From the NCBI GenBank assembly GCA_016839585.1, contig JAEOTZ010000018.1, positions 1-64,000 on the forward strand: 64,000 nt of DNA, read 5' to 3'. The notes under the pieces are model-generated. The model did not search any database. It was not told the origin of the DNA and saw only the letters and a list, made by a program, of their open reading frames with translations. The DNA is from Promethearchaeota archaeon. GTDB taxonomy: Archaea; Asgardarchaeota; Lokiarchaeia; Sigyniarchaeales; SOKP01. Made by a program: the position numbers and the translations under genes. Below, one piece after another: positions 1 to 8,919 of the stretch (positions are counted from its first letter, which is position 1; each line of letters begins with the position of its first letter).

Positions 1-533
1 GCAATTTTTGCTTGATTCACACTTTTAGCAATAGGACCTCCTTCCAGTAAGAAATACGGATTATTAAAAGAACTTATATTATATTGATTTAGGAAAAAAT
101 TCTGGAAATATCCAACTTCAGAAGAAGAAAATAACGCTTCTTGAATTACAATACCTCTTTTAAAATTCTTACTTCTTCTTAAATAAGTATTATTATAGGA
201 TTGTAAGGAACTTAAAAATGAGTCTGGATCTGCTCCCTTAATAACATTATCAGGTCTTGGAGGTGTCTGCGAGAATTGCCCTACGCTTAATTTTTCCTGT
301 TTGTTAAGTAAATAACTACATACACACGCTCTCGTTTCATTTAAAGGAATTAAACGAACTGGCCAAAAACAAGTAGCTATTTTTGATATTTTTCCCATTT
401 TTTTGAGAGTTTTACTATATATTCCAATGCATTCATTTAAAGCTAATGCTAATTCATTTAATAGCGTGGCTTGGGAGCGAGCGGGGATTACTTCGCCCAT
501 ATTAATTAAATAAGGTATAACTTTTTGGACCAT
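1..533 (-). CDS. Hypothetical protein, partial (C-terminus beyond window)
   Basis: An open frame runs from an ATG at 533 to the window edge without a stop, giving 177 visible residues. It is not recognised. The visible part has a mixed hydrophobic/polar N-terminal helix rich in Leu and Ala, a Cys-Trp-Pro stretch (CFWPVRLIPLNETRA), a CVC motif just after it, a proline-rich QTPPRPD segment, and a polar Asn/Ser-rich region. No signal peptide or membrane segment is evident. It is divergent from the SDR gene at 704, with about 170 bp of AT-rich shared promoter region between them. The coding call rests on the long uninterrupted frame in AT-rich DNA and a good ATG; the function is unknown. Confidence 0.7.
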   Translation of the reverse strand, partial: MVQKVIPYLINMGEVIPARSQATLLNELALALNECIGIYSKTLKKMGKISKIATCFWPVRLIPLNETRACVCSYLLNKQEKLSVGQFSQTPPRPDNVIKGADPDSFLSSLQSYNNTYLRRSKNFKRGIVIQEALFSSSEVGYFQNFFLNQYNISSFNNPYFLLEGGPIAKSVNQAKI

Positions 534-703
534 ATTTGATTCACTTTAATTTCTATAATATTTTTTAATACCAATTAAATAATTAAATTTTTGGTTTTAA
601 GTTGTTTTCATCATTTTGATATTATTTTTTTCAATTAAAAGCTATAAATATCTTACTATCAAATTAATTATAATAAGTATGTAAAATCAACGTTGAATTA
701 TTG

Positions 704-1516
704 ATGGTTGAGAAATTTCTTGAGGGAAGAGGAGCTCTAATTACAGGTGGAGCTTCTGGTTTTGGAAGAGATGTAGGATTTGCATTTGCAGAAAGGGGTG
801 CGGATTTAGTCCTAGTTGATATCAATGAAGAACTCTTAGAAGAAACAAGTAAGAAAATTGCACAAAGAACTGGACAAATAGTGATACCGATTATATGTGA
901 TGTTTCAGATTCTAAATGTATAAAGAAAATGGGAGAACAAGCATTTAAAGAACTTGATAATATATATGTTTTATTTAACAATGCCGGAATAGCGACTGGA
1001 TATGGAGTTGATATTTTACACGTTGGAGAACAAGCATGGGACAAAACCATGAATATTAATCTTAAGGGTCAATGGTTAGTAGATAAATTTTTATGTCGAA
1101 AAATGAATAGGCAAAAATTTGAACCATTGAGAGGGAAAGTTATTCATAATTCTTCCCACTATGGATTTTGTCTTAGTCCATTTGTACCTGTATATAGTAT
1201 AAGCAAAGCCGGTATAATAGCTCTTAATAAACTTATAGCAAAAACACTAGCTCCACATATGACTTCAAATGCAATTGCACCCGGTTATCATACTACAGGA
1301 TTTTATGGGAATAGAGAAGATATTACGCTACAAGTTGTCAGTGATTCAAATGAGAAAACTCCATTAAACAGAATAGGAACTATTGAAGATGTTGTAGATG
1401 TAGTATTATTCTTAGCATCAAGTAAAAGTGACTTCATTACTGGTCATTGTTTCACAATTGATGGAGGAATAACTGAGGTGGGTGTTCACGCTCATAAATT
1501 AGATGAAAATTTATAG
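704..1516 (+). CDS. SDR-family oxidoreductase (copy 1)
   Basis: Short-chain dehydrogenase/reductase of 270 residues, the usual size for classical SDRs. The nucleotide-binding motif TGGASGFGR is at residues 14-22, the NNAG motif follows the central strand (LFNNAGIA), and the catalytic Tyr-x3-Lys is Y164-K168 (YSISK) preceded by a serine pair in HNSSHYG. The post-catalytic APGYHTTG loop and a C-terminal GHCFTIDGG are typical. VLVDIN after the second strand suggests NAD preference. The ATG at 704 is preferred over the TTG at 701 because the paralogue at 1544 starts with the same MVEKFLEG. It is the first gene of a co-directional run of dehydrogenase and aldolase-type enzymes. The substrate is not predictable; 3-oxoacyl or sugar/polyol substrates are both possible. 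Confidence 0.9.
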   Translation: MVEKFLEGRGALITGGASGFGRDVGFAFAERGADLVLVDINEELLEETSKKIAQRTGQIVIPIICDVSDSKCIKKMGEQAFKELDNIYVLFNNAGIATGYGVDILHVGEQAWDKTMNINLKGQWLVDKFLCRKMNRQKFEPLRGKVIHNSSHYGFCLSPFVPVYSISKAGIIALNKLIAKTLAPHMTSNAIAPGYHTTGFYGNREDITLQVVSDSNEKTPLNRIGTIEDVVDVVLFLASSKSDFITGHCFTIDGGITEVGVHAHKLDENL

Positions 1517-1543
1517 ATTAATGAAAAAAAGGAGGGAACTATT

Positions 1544-2353
1544 ATGGTTGAAAAATTTTTAGAAGGGAAAGGAGCTCTTATAACCGGTGGAGCTTCTGGA
1601 TTTGGAAGAGGATTTGCTTTTGCTTATGCGCAAAGAGGAGCGAATTTGGTGTTAGTTGATATTAATGAAGAATTATTAGAAGAAACTTCTAAAAAAGTAA
1701 GGGAACAGACTGGTCAAAAAGTAATACCTATTGTATGTGACGTAACAAAATCAGATCAAGTAGAAACTACGGCAAAACAAGCATTTTCTGAATTAGATAA
1801 TGTATATATATTAAATAATAATGCTGGTGGAGGATTTGGTTTTTTTGATTTAACAAGAGTTAAAGAAAATATTTTTGACAAAACTATAGCCCTTAATCTA
1901 AAGGGACAATGGTTAATAGCAAAAGAAATAGGTAAAAGAATGAAGAAGCAAAGATTTGAACCGCTGGCAGGAAAAGTTATTCACACAGCTTCAATAGCAG
2001 GTGTAAAAGTAGATGGCGGAACTCCAGTATATTCTATATGTAAAGCGGGTGTAATTGCCATGATGCAATTACTTGCTCAAAGCCTAGCCCCAAAAATAAC
2101 TGTTAATGCTATTTCACCTGGATACCATTTGACAGGAGCATATAAAAACAATTTAGATGTAATGAAAATGACAATGGATGAAGGACATGTAAAAACTCCA
2201 TTAAACAGATATGGAACTGTAGAAGACGTCGTAAATGTTTCAGTTTTCCTAGCATCATCTGCTTCTAATTTTATCACTGGACACAATTTTATTGTTGATG
2301 GAGGAATAGTCGAGGTAGGAGTTCCAGCGTATTTCTTTAAATCGGATGTTTAA
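1544..2353 (+). CDS. SDR-family oxidoreductase (copy 2)
   Basis: A 269-residue paralogue of the preceding gene, nearly colinear from MVEKFLEGKGALITGGASG to the C-terminal HNFIVDGGIVEVG. It has the TGGASGFGR cofactor loop, an NNNAGGG variant of the NNAG motif, and catalytic Y163-S-I-C-K167. A strong Shine-Dalgarno AAGGAGGG at 1530-1537 sits 6 bases before the ATG. The gap from copy 1 is 27 bases, so the two are almost certainly co-transcribed. The pair arose by tandem duplication; divergence around the substrate loop (GGFGFFDLTRV versus ATGYGVDILHV) suggests different substrates or a heteromer. Confidence 0.92.
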   Translation: MVEKFLEGKGALITGGASGFGRGFAFAYAQRGANLVLVDINEELLEETSKKVREQTGQKVIPIVCDVTKSDQVETTAKQAFSELDNVYILNNNAGGGFGFFDLTRVKENIFDKTIALNLKGQWLIAKEIGKRMKKQRFEPLAGKVIHTASIAGVKVDGGTPVYSICKAGVIAMMQLLAQSLAPKITVNAISPGYHLTGAYKNNLDVMKMTMDEGHVKTPLNRYGTVEDVVNVSVFLASSASNFITGHNFIVDGGIVEVGVPAYFFKSDV

Positions 2354-2444
2354 GGAATTTATAAAAAATTAAAGATTTATTAGTCATTTGAAATAAATAT
2401 ATTCATAAATCTAAAGAATTAAGAATAAAAAACTATGAATTGAG

Positions 2445-2846
2445 ATGAATTTAATAAACATAATCATAGTAATCTTCCAAATTATTTTTATAGTTGGCCT
2501 TGTTGCATTTTGGATTTATTTTTTCTTGGTAGAAAATAAGAATCCAGAAAGAACAGAAGTATATCGTGTATTTGAAAAGTCTTTTGTTATAGCAGATTTA
2601 GGTTTTGCTCTACCTTGCTCAATTTTAGCTGTCTATGGGATTCTTACTGAACAAAAATTGGGATTCTTTTTTTCTGTTGTATTAGGTAGTGCGATAATAT
2701 TTCTATTTCTGATGGATTTTTGTTATAATTTACAACAAGGAACTTACAAAAAAAGAGATTTAGATACGATATTAGAAATAGTACTAAATATTTATTGTGC
2801 AATATTTGGTCCACTTTTCATATTATTTGGTTGGTTCAACTTATAG
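2445..2846 (+). CDS. Small integral membrane protein, unknown
   Basis: A protein of 133 residues with four predicted membrane spans: roughly residues 3-28, 47-65, 73-92 and 107-131. A charged segment with a Glu-rich stretch (VENKNPERTEVYRVFEK) lies between spans 1 and 2. No family is recognised. It sits in the same direction between the SDR pair and the ThDP enzyme, with gaps of 91 and 133 bases, so it probably belongs to the same transcript; a role in uptake or membrane association of the pathway is a guess only. Confidence 0.7.
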   Translation: MNLINIIIVIFQIIFIVGLVAFWIYFFLVENKNPERTEVYRVFEKSFVIADLGFALPCSILAVYGILTEQKLGFFFSVVLGSAIIFLFLMDFCYNLQQGTYKKRDLDTILEIVLNIYCAIFGPLFILFGWFNL

Positions 2847-2979
2847 ACATGAAAAACCTTTATCTCTAATTTCTTTAAACCTAAATTTTTTTTCCAAAAA
2901 GGTAAACTTATTAAAAAGAATATCAAAATTAGTATCAATGATTTCATTATTAAATGAATATAATTTGGAGGTTAAATAA

Positions 2980-4776
2980 ATGGTTAAAGTTAATGGAGCT
3001 CAATTAATAATTAGGGCTTTAGATAATCAAGGAGTTAATGTAATATTTACTCTTTGTGGAGATAATGATTTGATCTATAACTATTGTACAGATAAATCAT
3101 GTACAGAGTTAGGTATAGATATTATTGATTTTCGGCATGAACAAGCCACTGGGCATGCTGCGATTGGATATTATCTAGCCACAGGTGAAGTAGGAGTATG
3201 CTCAGTCCAATCCGGTCCTGGTATTACGGATTTATATCCAGCCATTCCTATAGCATGGGATGCTAGTATTCCACTGGTTGCTATATGTGCATCAACACCT
3301 ATGATGGAATTTGAAAAATTGGCTATGAATGAAATTGATGTTGTACCTTCATTTAGACCAGTAACCAAATGGAGTGGTTATTGTTATGAAACAGCGAGAT
3401 TACCGGAATATATCAACATGGTATTCAGGGTCGCTTCTACAGGTCGTCCTGGACCTGTTCTTTTATTAGTCCCTTTTGATATTTTAGTTAGTGAATGTGA
3501 TGATGAATTAGATATTGTGCAACGAGCATTTCGCCCTGTTGAAACACTAAGAGCATTTTATGGCCCATATGGGAACGAAAAATTAGTAGCTGAAGCTATA
3601 GAATTATTGTTGAACGCTAAACATCCTTTAATAATAGCGGGTACAGGTGTAAGTTTCTCAGATGGTTCTTCAGAACTCATAGAGTTTGCCGAATTCACAA
3701 AAATTCCTGTAGGAACATGGGGATTTGGTAATGGTTCTATACCAGCAGATCATCCTCTGAATTTTGGATTAGCAAGTCCTTTAGATGGGCCTGGGACAGC
3801 ATTACTTCAAAAAGTTGATGTTGCTTTAATTCTTGGTTCTAGAATTTCCGCAATGTATAATTTTGGTTATATGCCTTGTTTTTCAGATGATGCAAAATTA
3901 ATTCAAGTAGATATTGAAGCAGAAGAAATCGGGAGAAATCGAGGAATTGATATCCCTATAATTGGAGATTGTAAAGGAGTTCTTTCACAGATGATTCAAA
4001 TTGCTAAAAAGAAATTAAATAATAAACCAAGATCGGAAATTCCCTGGATTAAAACTGTTAAAGAACAATTAAACAAATTTTATGAACGAGTCGATAAAGA
4101 AGGTGCTTCTGATAAAATTCCTATTCAACCTCAGCGATTAGTTAAAGAGATAGGTGATTATATGCCAAAAGATAGCATTATAATTTTAGATGGAGGAGAC
4201 ACAACAGTCTGGGGTTTGACAATCTTGAGGTCATATTACCCTAAATCTGTATACTTCTCTGGTGGTATGGGAATTCAGCATTTAGGTGGAGGTGTACCTA
4301 TAGCAATAGCAACGAAATATGCCTATCCTGAGAAGAAAGTTCTTGTTTTAACTGGTGATGGTTCATTCTTATTCAATGGGAAAGAAATAGACACTGCTCG
4401 TAGGCATAATTTTCCCTTTGTAGTTGTCATAAGTAATGATAGACTTTGGGGGATGGTTGCAAGAAGCCAAAAGATTGCCCATGGCAAGAAGTTCTTCGGT
4501 CTGGGTTCTTCATTAAGCGATGAGACTCGTTATGATAAATATGCTGAAGCATTTAATTGTTATGGAGAATTGGTAACAGATCCAAATGAAATAAGCCCAG
4601 CATTGGAACGTGCTTTTGATTCAAACCTACCTGCTGTAATTGATGTAAGGATTAATCCTAAAGTAAATACAGTCATGGATTATCTTGCTCGTGAAGCTTA
4701 CAATCCAGATAGCTGGAAAAGAAAGGTGAAAAAGAAAGCTGAGATTGTTCTTGAAGTACCAGTGACTAAAAGTTAA
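2980..4776 (+). CDS. Thiamine-diphosphate-dependent enzyme (acetolactate synthase-like)
   Basis: A 598-residue member of the ThDP enzyme family that contains acetolactate synthase, IolD, oxalyl-CoA decarboxylase and benzaldehyde lyase. The N-terminal PYR domain carries the activating glutamate E54 in the motif FRHEQATGHAA, followed by SGPGITD. A central Rossmann-like domain follows (HPLIIAGTGVSFS). The C-terminal PP domain has the ThDP/Mg motif with GDG at residues 459-461 and the conserved Asn about 27 residues on (VVISNDRLWGM). Length and domain order are normal. The RBS GGAGG lies just upstream of the ATG. Neighbouring dehydrogenases suggest it makes or cleaves a 2-hydroxy ketone or diketone intermediate. 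No small regulatory subunit gene is present, which argues against a branched-chain amino-acid role. Confidence 0.9.
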   Translation: MVKVNGAQLIIRALDNQGVNVIFTLCGDNDLIYNYCTDKSCTELGIDIIDFRHEQATGHAAIGYYLATGEVGVCSVQSGPGITDLYPAIPIAWDASIPLVAICASTPMMEFEKLAMNEIDVVPSFRPVTKWSGYCYETARLPEYINMVFRVASTGRPGPVLLLVPFDILVSECDDELDIVQRAFRPVETLRAFYGPYGNEKLVAEAIELLLNAKHPLIIAGTGVSFSDGSSELIEFAEFTKIPVGTWGFGNGSIPADHPLNFGLASPLDGPGTALLQKVDVALILGSRISAMYNFGYMPCFSDDAKLIQVDIEAEEIGRNRGIDIPIIGDCKGVLSQMIQIAKKKLNNKPRSEIPWIKTVKEQLNKFYERVDKEGASDKIPIQPQRLVKEIGDYMPKDSIIILDGGDTTVWGLTILRSYYPKSVYFSGGMGIQHLGGGVPIAIATKYAYPEKKVLVLTGDGSFLFNGKEIDTARRHNFPFVVVISNDRLWGMVARSQKIAHGKKFFGLGSSLSDETRYDKYAEAFNCYGELVTDPNEISPALERAFDSNLPAVIDVRINPKVNTVMDYLAREAYNPDSWKRKVKKKAEIVLEVPVTKS

Positions 4777-4818
4777 TCAAATTAAACTACAATAAGCTAG
4801 TAAAGTAAGATGAATTGA

Positions 4819-5832
4819 ATGAAAGCGGCCAAATACGAAGGGAAAAGAAAAATCACAATTGTAGATATACCTAAACCAATTCCTAAAAATGACGAGGTAT
4901 TAGTTCAAGTTAAGTATGCAGGCATCTGTGGCTCAGATTTAGAAGCATATAAAACAGGATTATATCCATCTAATATCATTATGGGTCATGAAATTATTGG
5001 TTATGTAGCTGAGAAAGGCTCTGATGTAAAGAAATGGAAAGAAGGAGATCGCGTAGCAGTATTTCCAGGTTTAATTTGTGGTAAGTGTCATTTTTGTAGG
5101 ATAGGTCAGGATAATCTATGTGTCCTTGAAGGATCTTTAGGTTTTGGACAAAATGGTGGTTTTTCGGAATATATTCATGTAAAAGAAGATAGTCTTTTTC
5201 CAATTTCAGATACTATTCCGGATAAACATGGGACGGTTTTTGACCAAATTGCTACTGTTTTATTAGCGTTAAGAGTATCTGATTTTATCCCTGAATGCTA
5301 TTCAGTTATATTGGGATGTGGTACAATGGGTCAATTTTTTCTTCAATATTTAAAAATTGCAGGAGCGAAAACTATTGTTGTTGTTGAGAAAAATCCTAAT
5401 AGATTAAATGTGGCTAATATGTTTAATCCTGATTTAGCACTAACTAAAGTAGTTTTGGTAAAGATAAGAAGATTTGCTAAGCGAGAATTTGGAGGCGCGG
5501 ATTTTGTTTTTGAATGCACTGGTTTTCCAACTTTAGTGAACGATGCCATTAATATTGCACGAAAAGGTGGAACTGTTGTACAAATTGGTATTTGGGACAA
5601 ACCACTCGAAATAAATTTACTTAAATATGTTATGAATCAAATTCGAATCCAACCAGTTTGGAGTTATACAAAAGAAGATTTCAAAAATGCAATAGATTTA
5701 GTTGTTAAAAAAATGATTGATCCCGAACCAATCGTCACTAAAATAATTTCTTTAGATGATATCGTTGAAGAAGGATTTGAATGCGCAATAGATCCTGAGA
5801 CAACTGATATCAAAATCCTTGTAGAACCTTAA
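4819..5832 (+). CDS. Zinc-dependent medium-chain alcohol dehydrogenase
   Basis: A 337-residue zinc MDR dehydrogenase of the sorbitol/threonine/butanediol dehydrogenase type. The catalytic zinc ligands are C37 (GICGSD) and the GHE motif at 56-58. The structural zinc site is complete, with C87, C90, C93 and C101. The Rossmann motif is VILGCGTMGQ, followed by a conserved acidic residue (VVVEKN) that points to NAD. It lies 42 bases after the ThDP gene and 34 bases before the AcoX-like gene, so it is part of the same transcript. The substrate is probably a polyol or secondary alcohol; the exact one is not readable from the sequence. Confidence 0.92.
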   Translation: MKAAKYEGKRKITIVDIPKPIPKNDEVLVQVKYAGICGSDLEAYKTGLYPSNIIMGHEIIGYVAEKGSDVKKWKEGDRVAVFPGLICGKCHFCRIGQDNLCVLEGSLGFGQNGGFSEYIHVKEDSLFPISDTIPDKHGTVFDQIATVLLALRVSDFIPECYSVILGCGTMGQFFLQYLKIAGAKTIVVVEKNPNRLNVANMFNPDLALTKVVLVKIRRFAKREFGGADFVFECTGFPTLVNDAINIARKGGTVVQIGIWDKPLEINLLKYVMNQIRIQPVWSYTKEDFKNAIDLVVKKMIDPEPIVTKIISLDDIVEEGFECAIDPETTDIKILVEP

Positions 5833-5866
5833 ATATAAAACCAATATTTAGATATATAATATTAAT

Positions 5867-6973
5867 ATGAAAAAAATAGGACTTATTGTAAATCCAATTG
5901 CTGGCATGGGTGGCAGTGTTGGATTAAAAGGAACAGACGGCAATGTCTACAAAAAAGCAATGAAAATGGGAGCTATACCAGTTATACCTATTAGGGTAAA
6001 TCAATTATTATCTAACATAAAAAATAAAAAAGATATCTTATTTTTTGTCGCACCTGAAAAAATGGGGGAAAATTACGTCAAAACTAGGGTATTTAAATAT
6101 GAAGTTATTGGAAATATTGGTGAAGATACCTCAGCAGAAGATACAAAACGAATTGCTAAGCTTATGATCGAAAGAGAAATCGATCTACTTGTTTTTTGTG
6201 GAGGTGACGGAACTGCAAGAGATATTTTTGATGCAATTGGATTAGAAAAACCTGTAGTTGCCATTCCTTCGGGAGTAAAAATGTTTAGCTCTGTTTTTGC
6301 CCTTAATCCGATTGCTGCTGCTGAAATAATTGATAAATTTTTGAAAGAACCCTTAGAAACATTAGATCAAGAAATTTTAGATATTAATGAAGAATCTTTT
6401 CGAAAAGGTGTTTTAGATTCAAGATTATATGGATATTTAAAAGTACCCAAAGTTCAAAATCTAATTCAACCTGGAAAAGATAGCTCAAAAGTAGGAATAA
6501 CATCTGAAGAAAACAAGTTTGAAATTGCTCAACACATAATTAAAGATATGGAAAATGATACACTTTATTTATTGGGACCAGGAACGACAGTTAGAGCAAT
6601 TAGCGACCAGTTAAAAATATCAAAAACTCTATTAGGAATTGATGCTATTTATAATAATGAATTAGTTGGAAGAGATTTAAATGAACGAGGAATTTTGGAG
6701 CTTTTAAATAAATTCAAAAAAGCAGAAATTATATTAACGCCAATTGGGGGGCAAGGTTTTATATTAGGAAGAGGAAATAAACAATTTACTCCAAAAATTC
6801 TTAAAATCATTGGAAAAAAGAACATAAGGATAATTGCTACGGAAGAGAAAATGAAAGGATTAAAATGCTTAAGGGTGGATACCGGTGATATTGAAATTGA
6901 CAATAATTTTAAGGGTTTTATCAAAGTAATTATTGGATACAAACAAGAATTAGTAATGGAAATTAAAGCTTAA
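5867..6973 (+). CDS. ATP-NAD kinase-fold protein (AcoX-like)
   Basis: A 368-residue protein of the ATP-NAD kinase-like superfamily. The N-terminus has the NPIAGMGGSVGLKGTDG phosphate-binding segment and the hallmark CGGDGTARD follows around residues 110-118. Its length and the C-terminal half (LLGPGTTVRAI, GGQGFILGRGN) match the AcoX-type subgroup rather than housekeeping NAD kinase. AcoX proteins are known from acetoin-catabolism operons, where their role is unresolved. Here it sits between an MDR dehydrogenase and a HisC-like aminotransferase downstream of a ThDP enzyme. That context fits acetoin or a similar C4 ketone, but the substrate is inferred. Confidence 0.85.
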   Translation: MKKIGLIVNPIAGMGGSVGLKGTDGNVYKKAMKMGAIPVIPIRVNQLLSNIKNKKDILFFVAPEKMGENYVKTRVFKYEVIGNIGEDTSAEDTKRIAKLMIEREIDLLVFCGGDGTARDIFDAIGLEKPVVAIPSGVKMFSSVFALNPIAAAEIIDKFLKEPLETLDQEILDINEESFRKGVLDSRLYGYLKVPKVQNLIQPGKDSSKVGITSEENKFEIAQHIIKDMENDTLYLLGPGTTVRAISDQLKISKTLLGIDAIYNNELVGRDLNERGILELLNKFKKAEIILTPIGGQGFILGRGNKQFTPKILKIIGKKNIRIIATEEKMKGLKCLRVDTGDIEIDNNFKGFIKVIIGYKQELVMEIKA

Positions 6974-6991
6974 AAAATCAAGGTTTAAGAA

Positions 6992-7960
6992 ATGCTTATT
7001 AGGTTAGATAGAAATGAAATGCCCAGATCTCCTCCAAAGGAGATAATTGAAGTTGTGAAACTAAGTCTAAATAAAATACATCGATATACGCCTCAGTATG
7101 AAGTAGATATATTAGTAAATTTACTTTCAGACTATACTAAAGCTCCACAGGATTCAATTATTTTGAGTTCAGGTTCAGATATATTAATTAAAGAATTTAT
7201 TTACCTGTTTTCACGAGGAAGACAAATTGTTATAGCAGATCCTACTTTTATTTTAATTTCAAACACCGCTCCAAAAACATCTTCTCCAATTTTAAAGGTT
7301 AGATTAAAAGAACCAGAATTTAAATTTTATTTAGAGTCAATAATTGATGAGATTAAAAAACCAACATTAATGATATTGGATAATCCAAATAATCCGACTG
7401 GTAGTTTAATTTTAAATGAAAAGGATGTTAAAATGATATTAGAAAATGAAAAGATAATATTTCTAATTGATGAGGCTTATTTTGAATTTTCCAACATAAC
7501 TTATTCTCATATGATTAAAGACTATCCAAATTTAGCCATTGTAAGAACCTTAAGTAAATCCTTTGGTTTAGCTGGCTCAGGAATCGGATATATAATTGCT
7601 GGAGAAATCATACAACAAAAATTTTTAGGGCTTAATATAATGCTTCCTTATCCAAGTGTAATTGCTGGAATAAATGCTTTAAAAAATCAGGATTATATGT
7701 TAAATTATATCAATGAAGTTGCCCAAGAAAAGTACAGAATAACAAAATATGTTTCAAAACTAGGGATAATTGCTTTTCCAAGTTCTACAAATTTCCTATT
7801 AATGAAAACTAATATCTATAATATTGGAAAAAAACTCGAGGAACAAGGTGTTTTTGTTTTAGATTTATCTAGTCAGATAGGACCAGGTTATATTAGAGTT
7901 TCAATAGGAACTAAAGCGGAAAATGATTATTTTTTAAAGACTATGGAACGAATAAAATAA
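6992..7960 (+). CDS. HisC-like PLP-dependent aminotransferase
   Basis: A 322-residue fold-type I aminotransferase resembling histidinol-phosphate aminotransferase. It shows the LDNPNNPTGS motif that holds the pyridine ring, the LIDEAYFEF segment with the Asp contacting the PLP nitrogen, and the Schiff-base lysine K189 in RTLSKSFG. It is slightly shorter than typical HisC (about 350). No other histidine-biosynthesis genes are present, so it may act on another substrate such as an amino-alcohol phosphate (CobD-like) or an aromatic amino acid. It follows the AcoX-like gene by 18 bases. Confidence 0.87.
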   Translation: MLIRLDRNEMPRSPPKEIIEVVKLSLNKIHRYTPQYEVDILVNLLSDYTKAPQDSIILSSGSDILIKEFIYLFSRGRQIVIADPTFILISNTAPKTSSPILKVRLKEPEFKFYLESIIDEIKKPTLMILDNPNNPTGSLILNEKDVKMILENEKIIFLIDEAYFEFSNITYSHMIKDYPNLAIVRTLSKSFGLAGSGIGYIIAGEIIQQKFLGLNIMLPYPSVIAGINALKNQDYMLNYINEVAQEKYRITKYVSKLGIIAFPSSTNFLLMKTNIYNIGKKLEEQGVFVLDLSSQIGPGYIRVSIGTKAENDYFLKTMERIK

Positions 7961-7984
7961 CTAAAAAATAAAATGATTTAAAAA

Positions 7985-8815
7985 ATGTCTAATGAAATTA
8001 AGGAAATAGCCATAATTGGAGCAGGTTATATGGGAAGACAAATTGCTATTCAAGCAGCACTACATGATTATGATATCCACATTTTCGATGTAAATTCTGA
8101 AGCAATGGAGAAATTAAAAAAGTTTCAAACAGAGAAGATTAAAACAAAAGAAAAGAAAAAAGTAATCAAAAAGATAACATATCATGACAAGATTATAGGA
8201 GCAATAAAAAATGCTGATTTAATTATTGAAGCGGTACCTGAGAAACTTGAATTAAAAAAAGATATTCTTTCCCAAATAGATAAAGCAGCTCCACGACATG
8301 CGATAATAGCAACAAATAGCTCATCATTCCCTATTTCAAAATTCGAAGATGTCGTTGAACGAAAAGATAAACTGCTAAATATTCATTTTTATCATTTAAC
8401 TAAATACCCAATGGCAGATATTATGAAGGGAACTCAAACGAGTGATGAAACATTTAAAAAAGGGAAAGAATGGATTGAGAGCATTAATATTACACCGCTT
8501 ATAGTTAAAAAAGAATGCTATGGTTTTGTATTTAATAGAATATGGCATGCAATAAAAAAGGATTGTTTAAAAATCTGGGCGGGTGGAAATGCAGAAGTGG
8601 AAACCATTGATCAAGCTTGGAAGATTTTTACTGGTATGGACGAAGGACCCTTTCAGATTATGGATAATATTGGTTTAGATGTTATTTACGACATTGAAAT
8701 GTCATATTATCATAAAAGTGGTGATCCCGAAGATAAACCCCCTCAACTCCTCAAAGAGATGGTTGATAAGGGTTTTTTAGGAAGAAAATCTGGAAAAGGT
8801 TTTTATGAATATTAA
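7985..8815 (+). CDS. 3-hydroxyacyl-CoA dehydrogenase-like protein
   Basis: A 276-residue NAD-binding protein of the 3-hydroxyacyl-CoA dehydrogenase/L-gulonate dehydrogenase family. The N-terminal Rossmann motif is [12 protein letters not shown] with the acidic IFDVN end of strand 2. The conserved NSSSFPIS segment and the C-terminal domain ([38 protein letters not shown]) are clear. The usual catalytic HFFNP is replaced by [14 protein letters not shown]: the catalytic His is kept but the Asn and Pro are not, so the substrate may differ from CoA esters. It is the last gene of the 704-8815 run. Confidence 0.87.
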   Translation: MSNEIKEIAIIGAGYMGRQIAIQAALHDYDIHIFDVNSEAMEKLKKFQTEKIKTKEKKKVIKKITYHDKIIGAIKNADLIIEAVPEKLELKKDILSQIDKAAPRHAIIATNSSSFPISKFEDVVERKDKLLNIHFYHLTKYPMADIMKGTQTSDETFKKGKEWIESINITPLIVKKECYGFVFNRIWHAIKKDCLKIWAGGNAEVETIDQAWKIFTGMDEGPFQIMDNIGLDVIYDIEMSYYHKSGDPEDKPPQLLKEMVDKGFLGRKSGKGFYEY

Positions 8816-8919
8816 TAATAAATACAAATTTTAAATAAAAGGAAAATTTTTTTTAGATTTATAATTAAAAACAATAAATTCCTATTCTAATTTTTGATTT
8901 ATAAATTTTATAGTCCCTC

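Noticed and set aside
2797-2979. Small 60-residue reading frame after the membrane protein gene
   Set aside because: It overlaps the membrane protein gene out of frame, is Ser/Leu/Lys-rich without pattern, and covers the ThDP gene's leader; likely chance.
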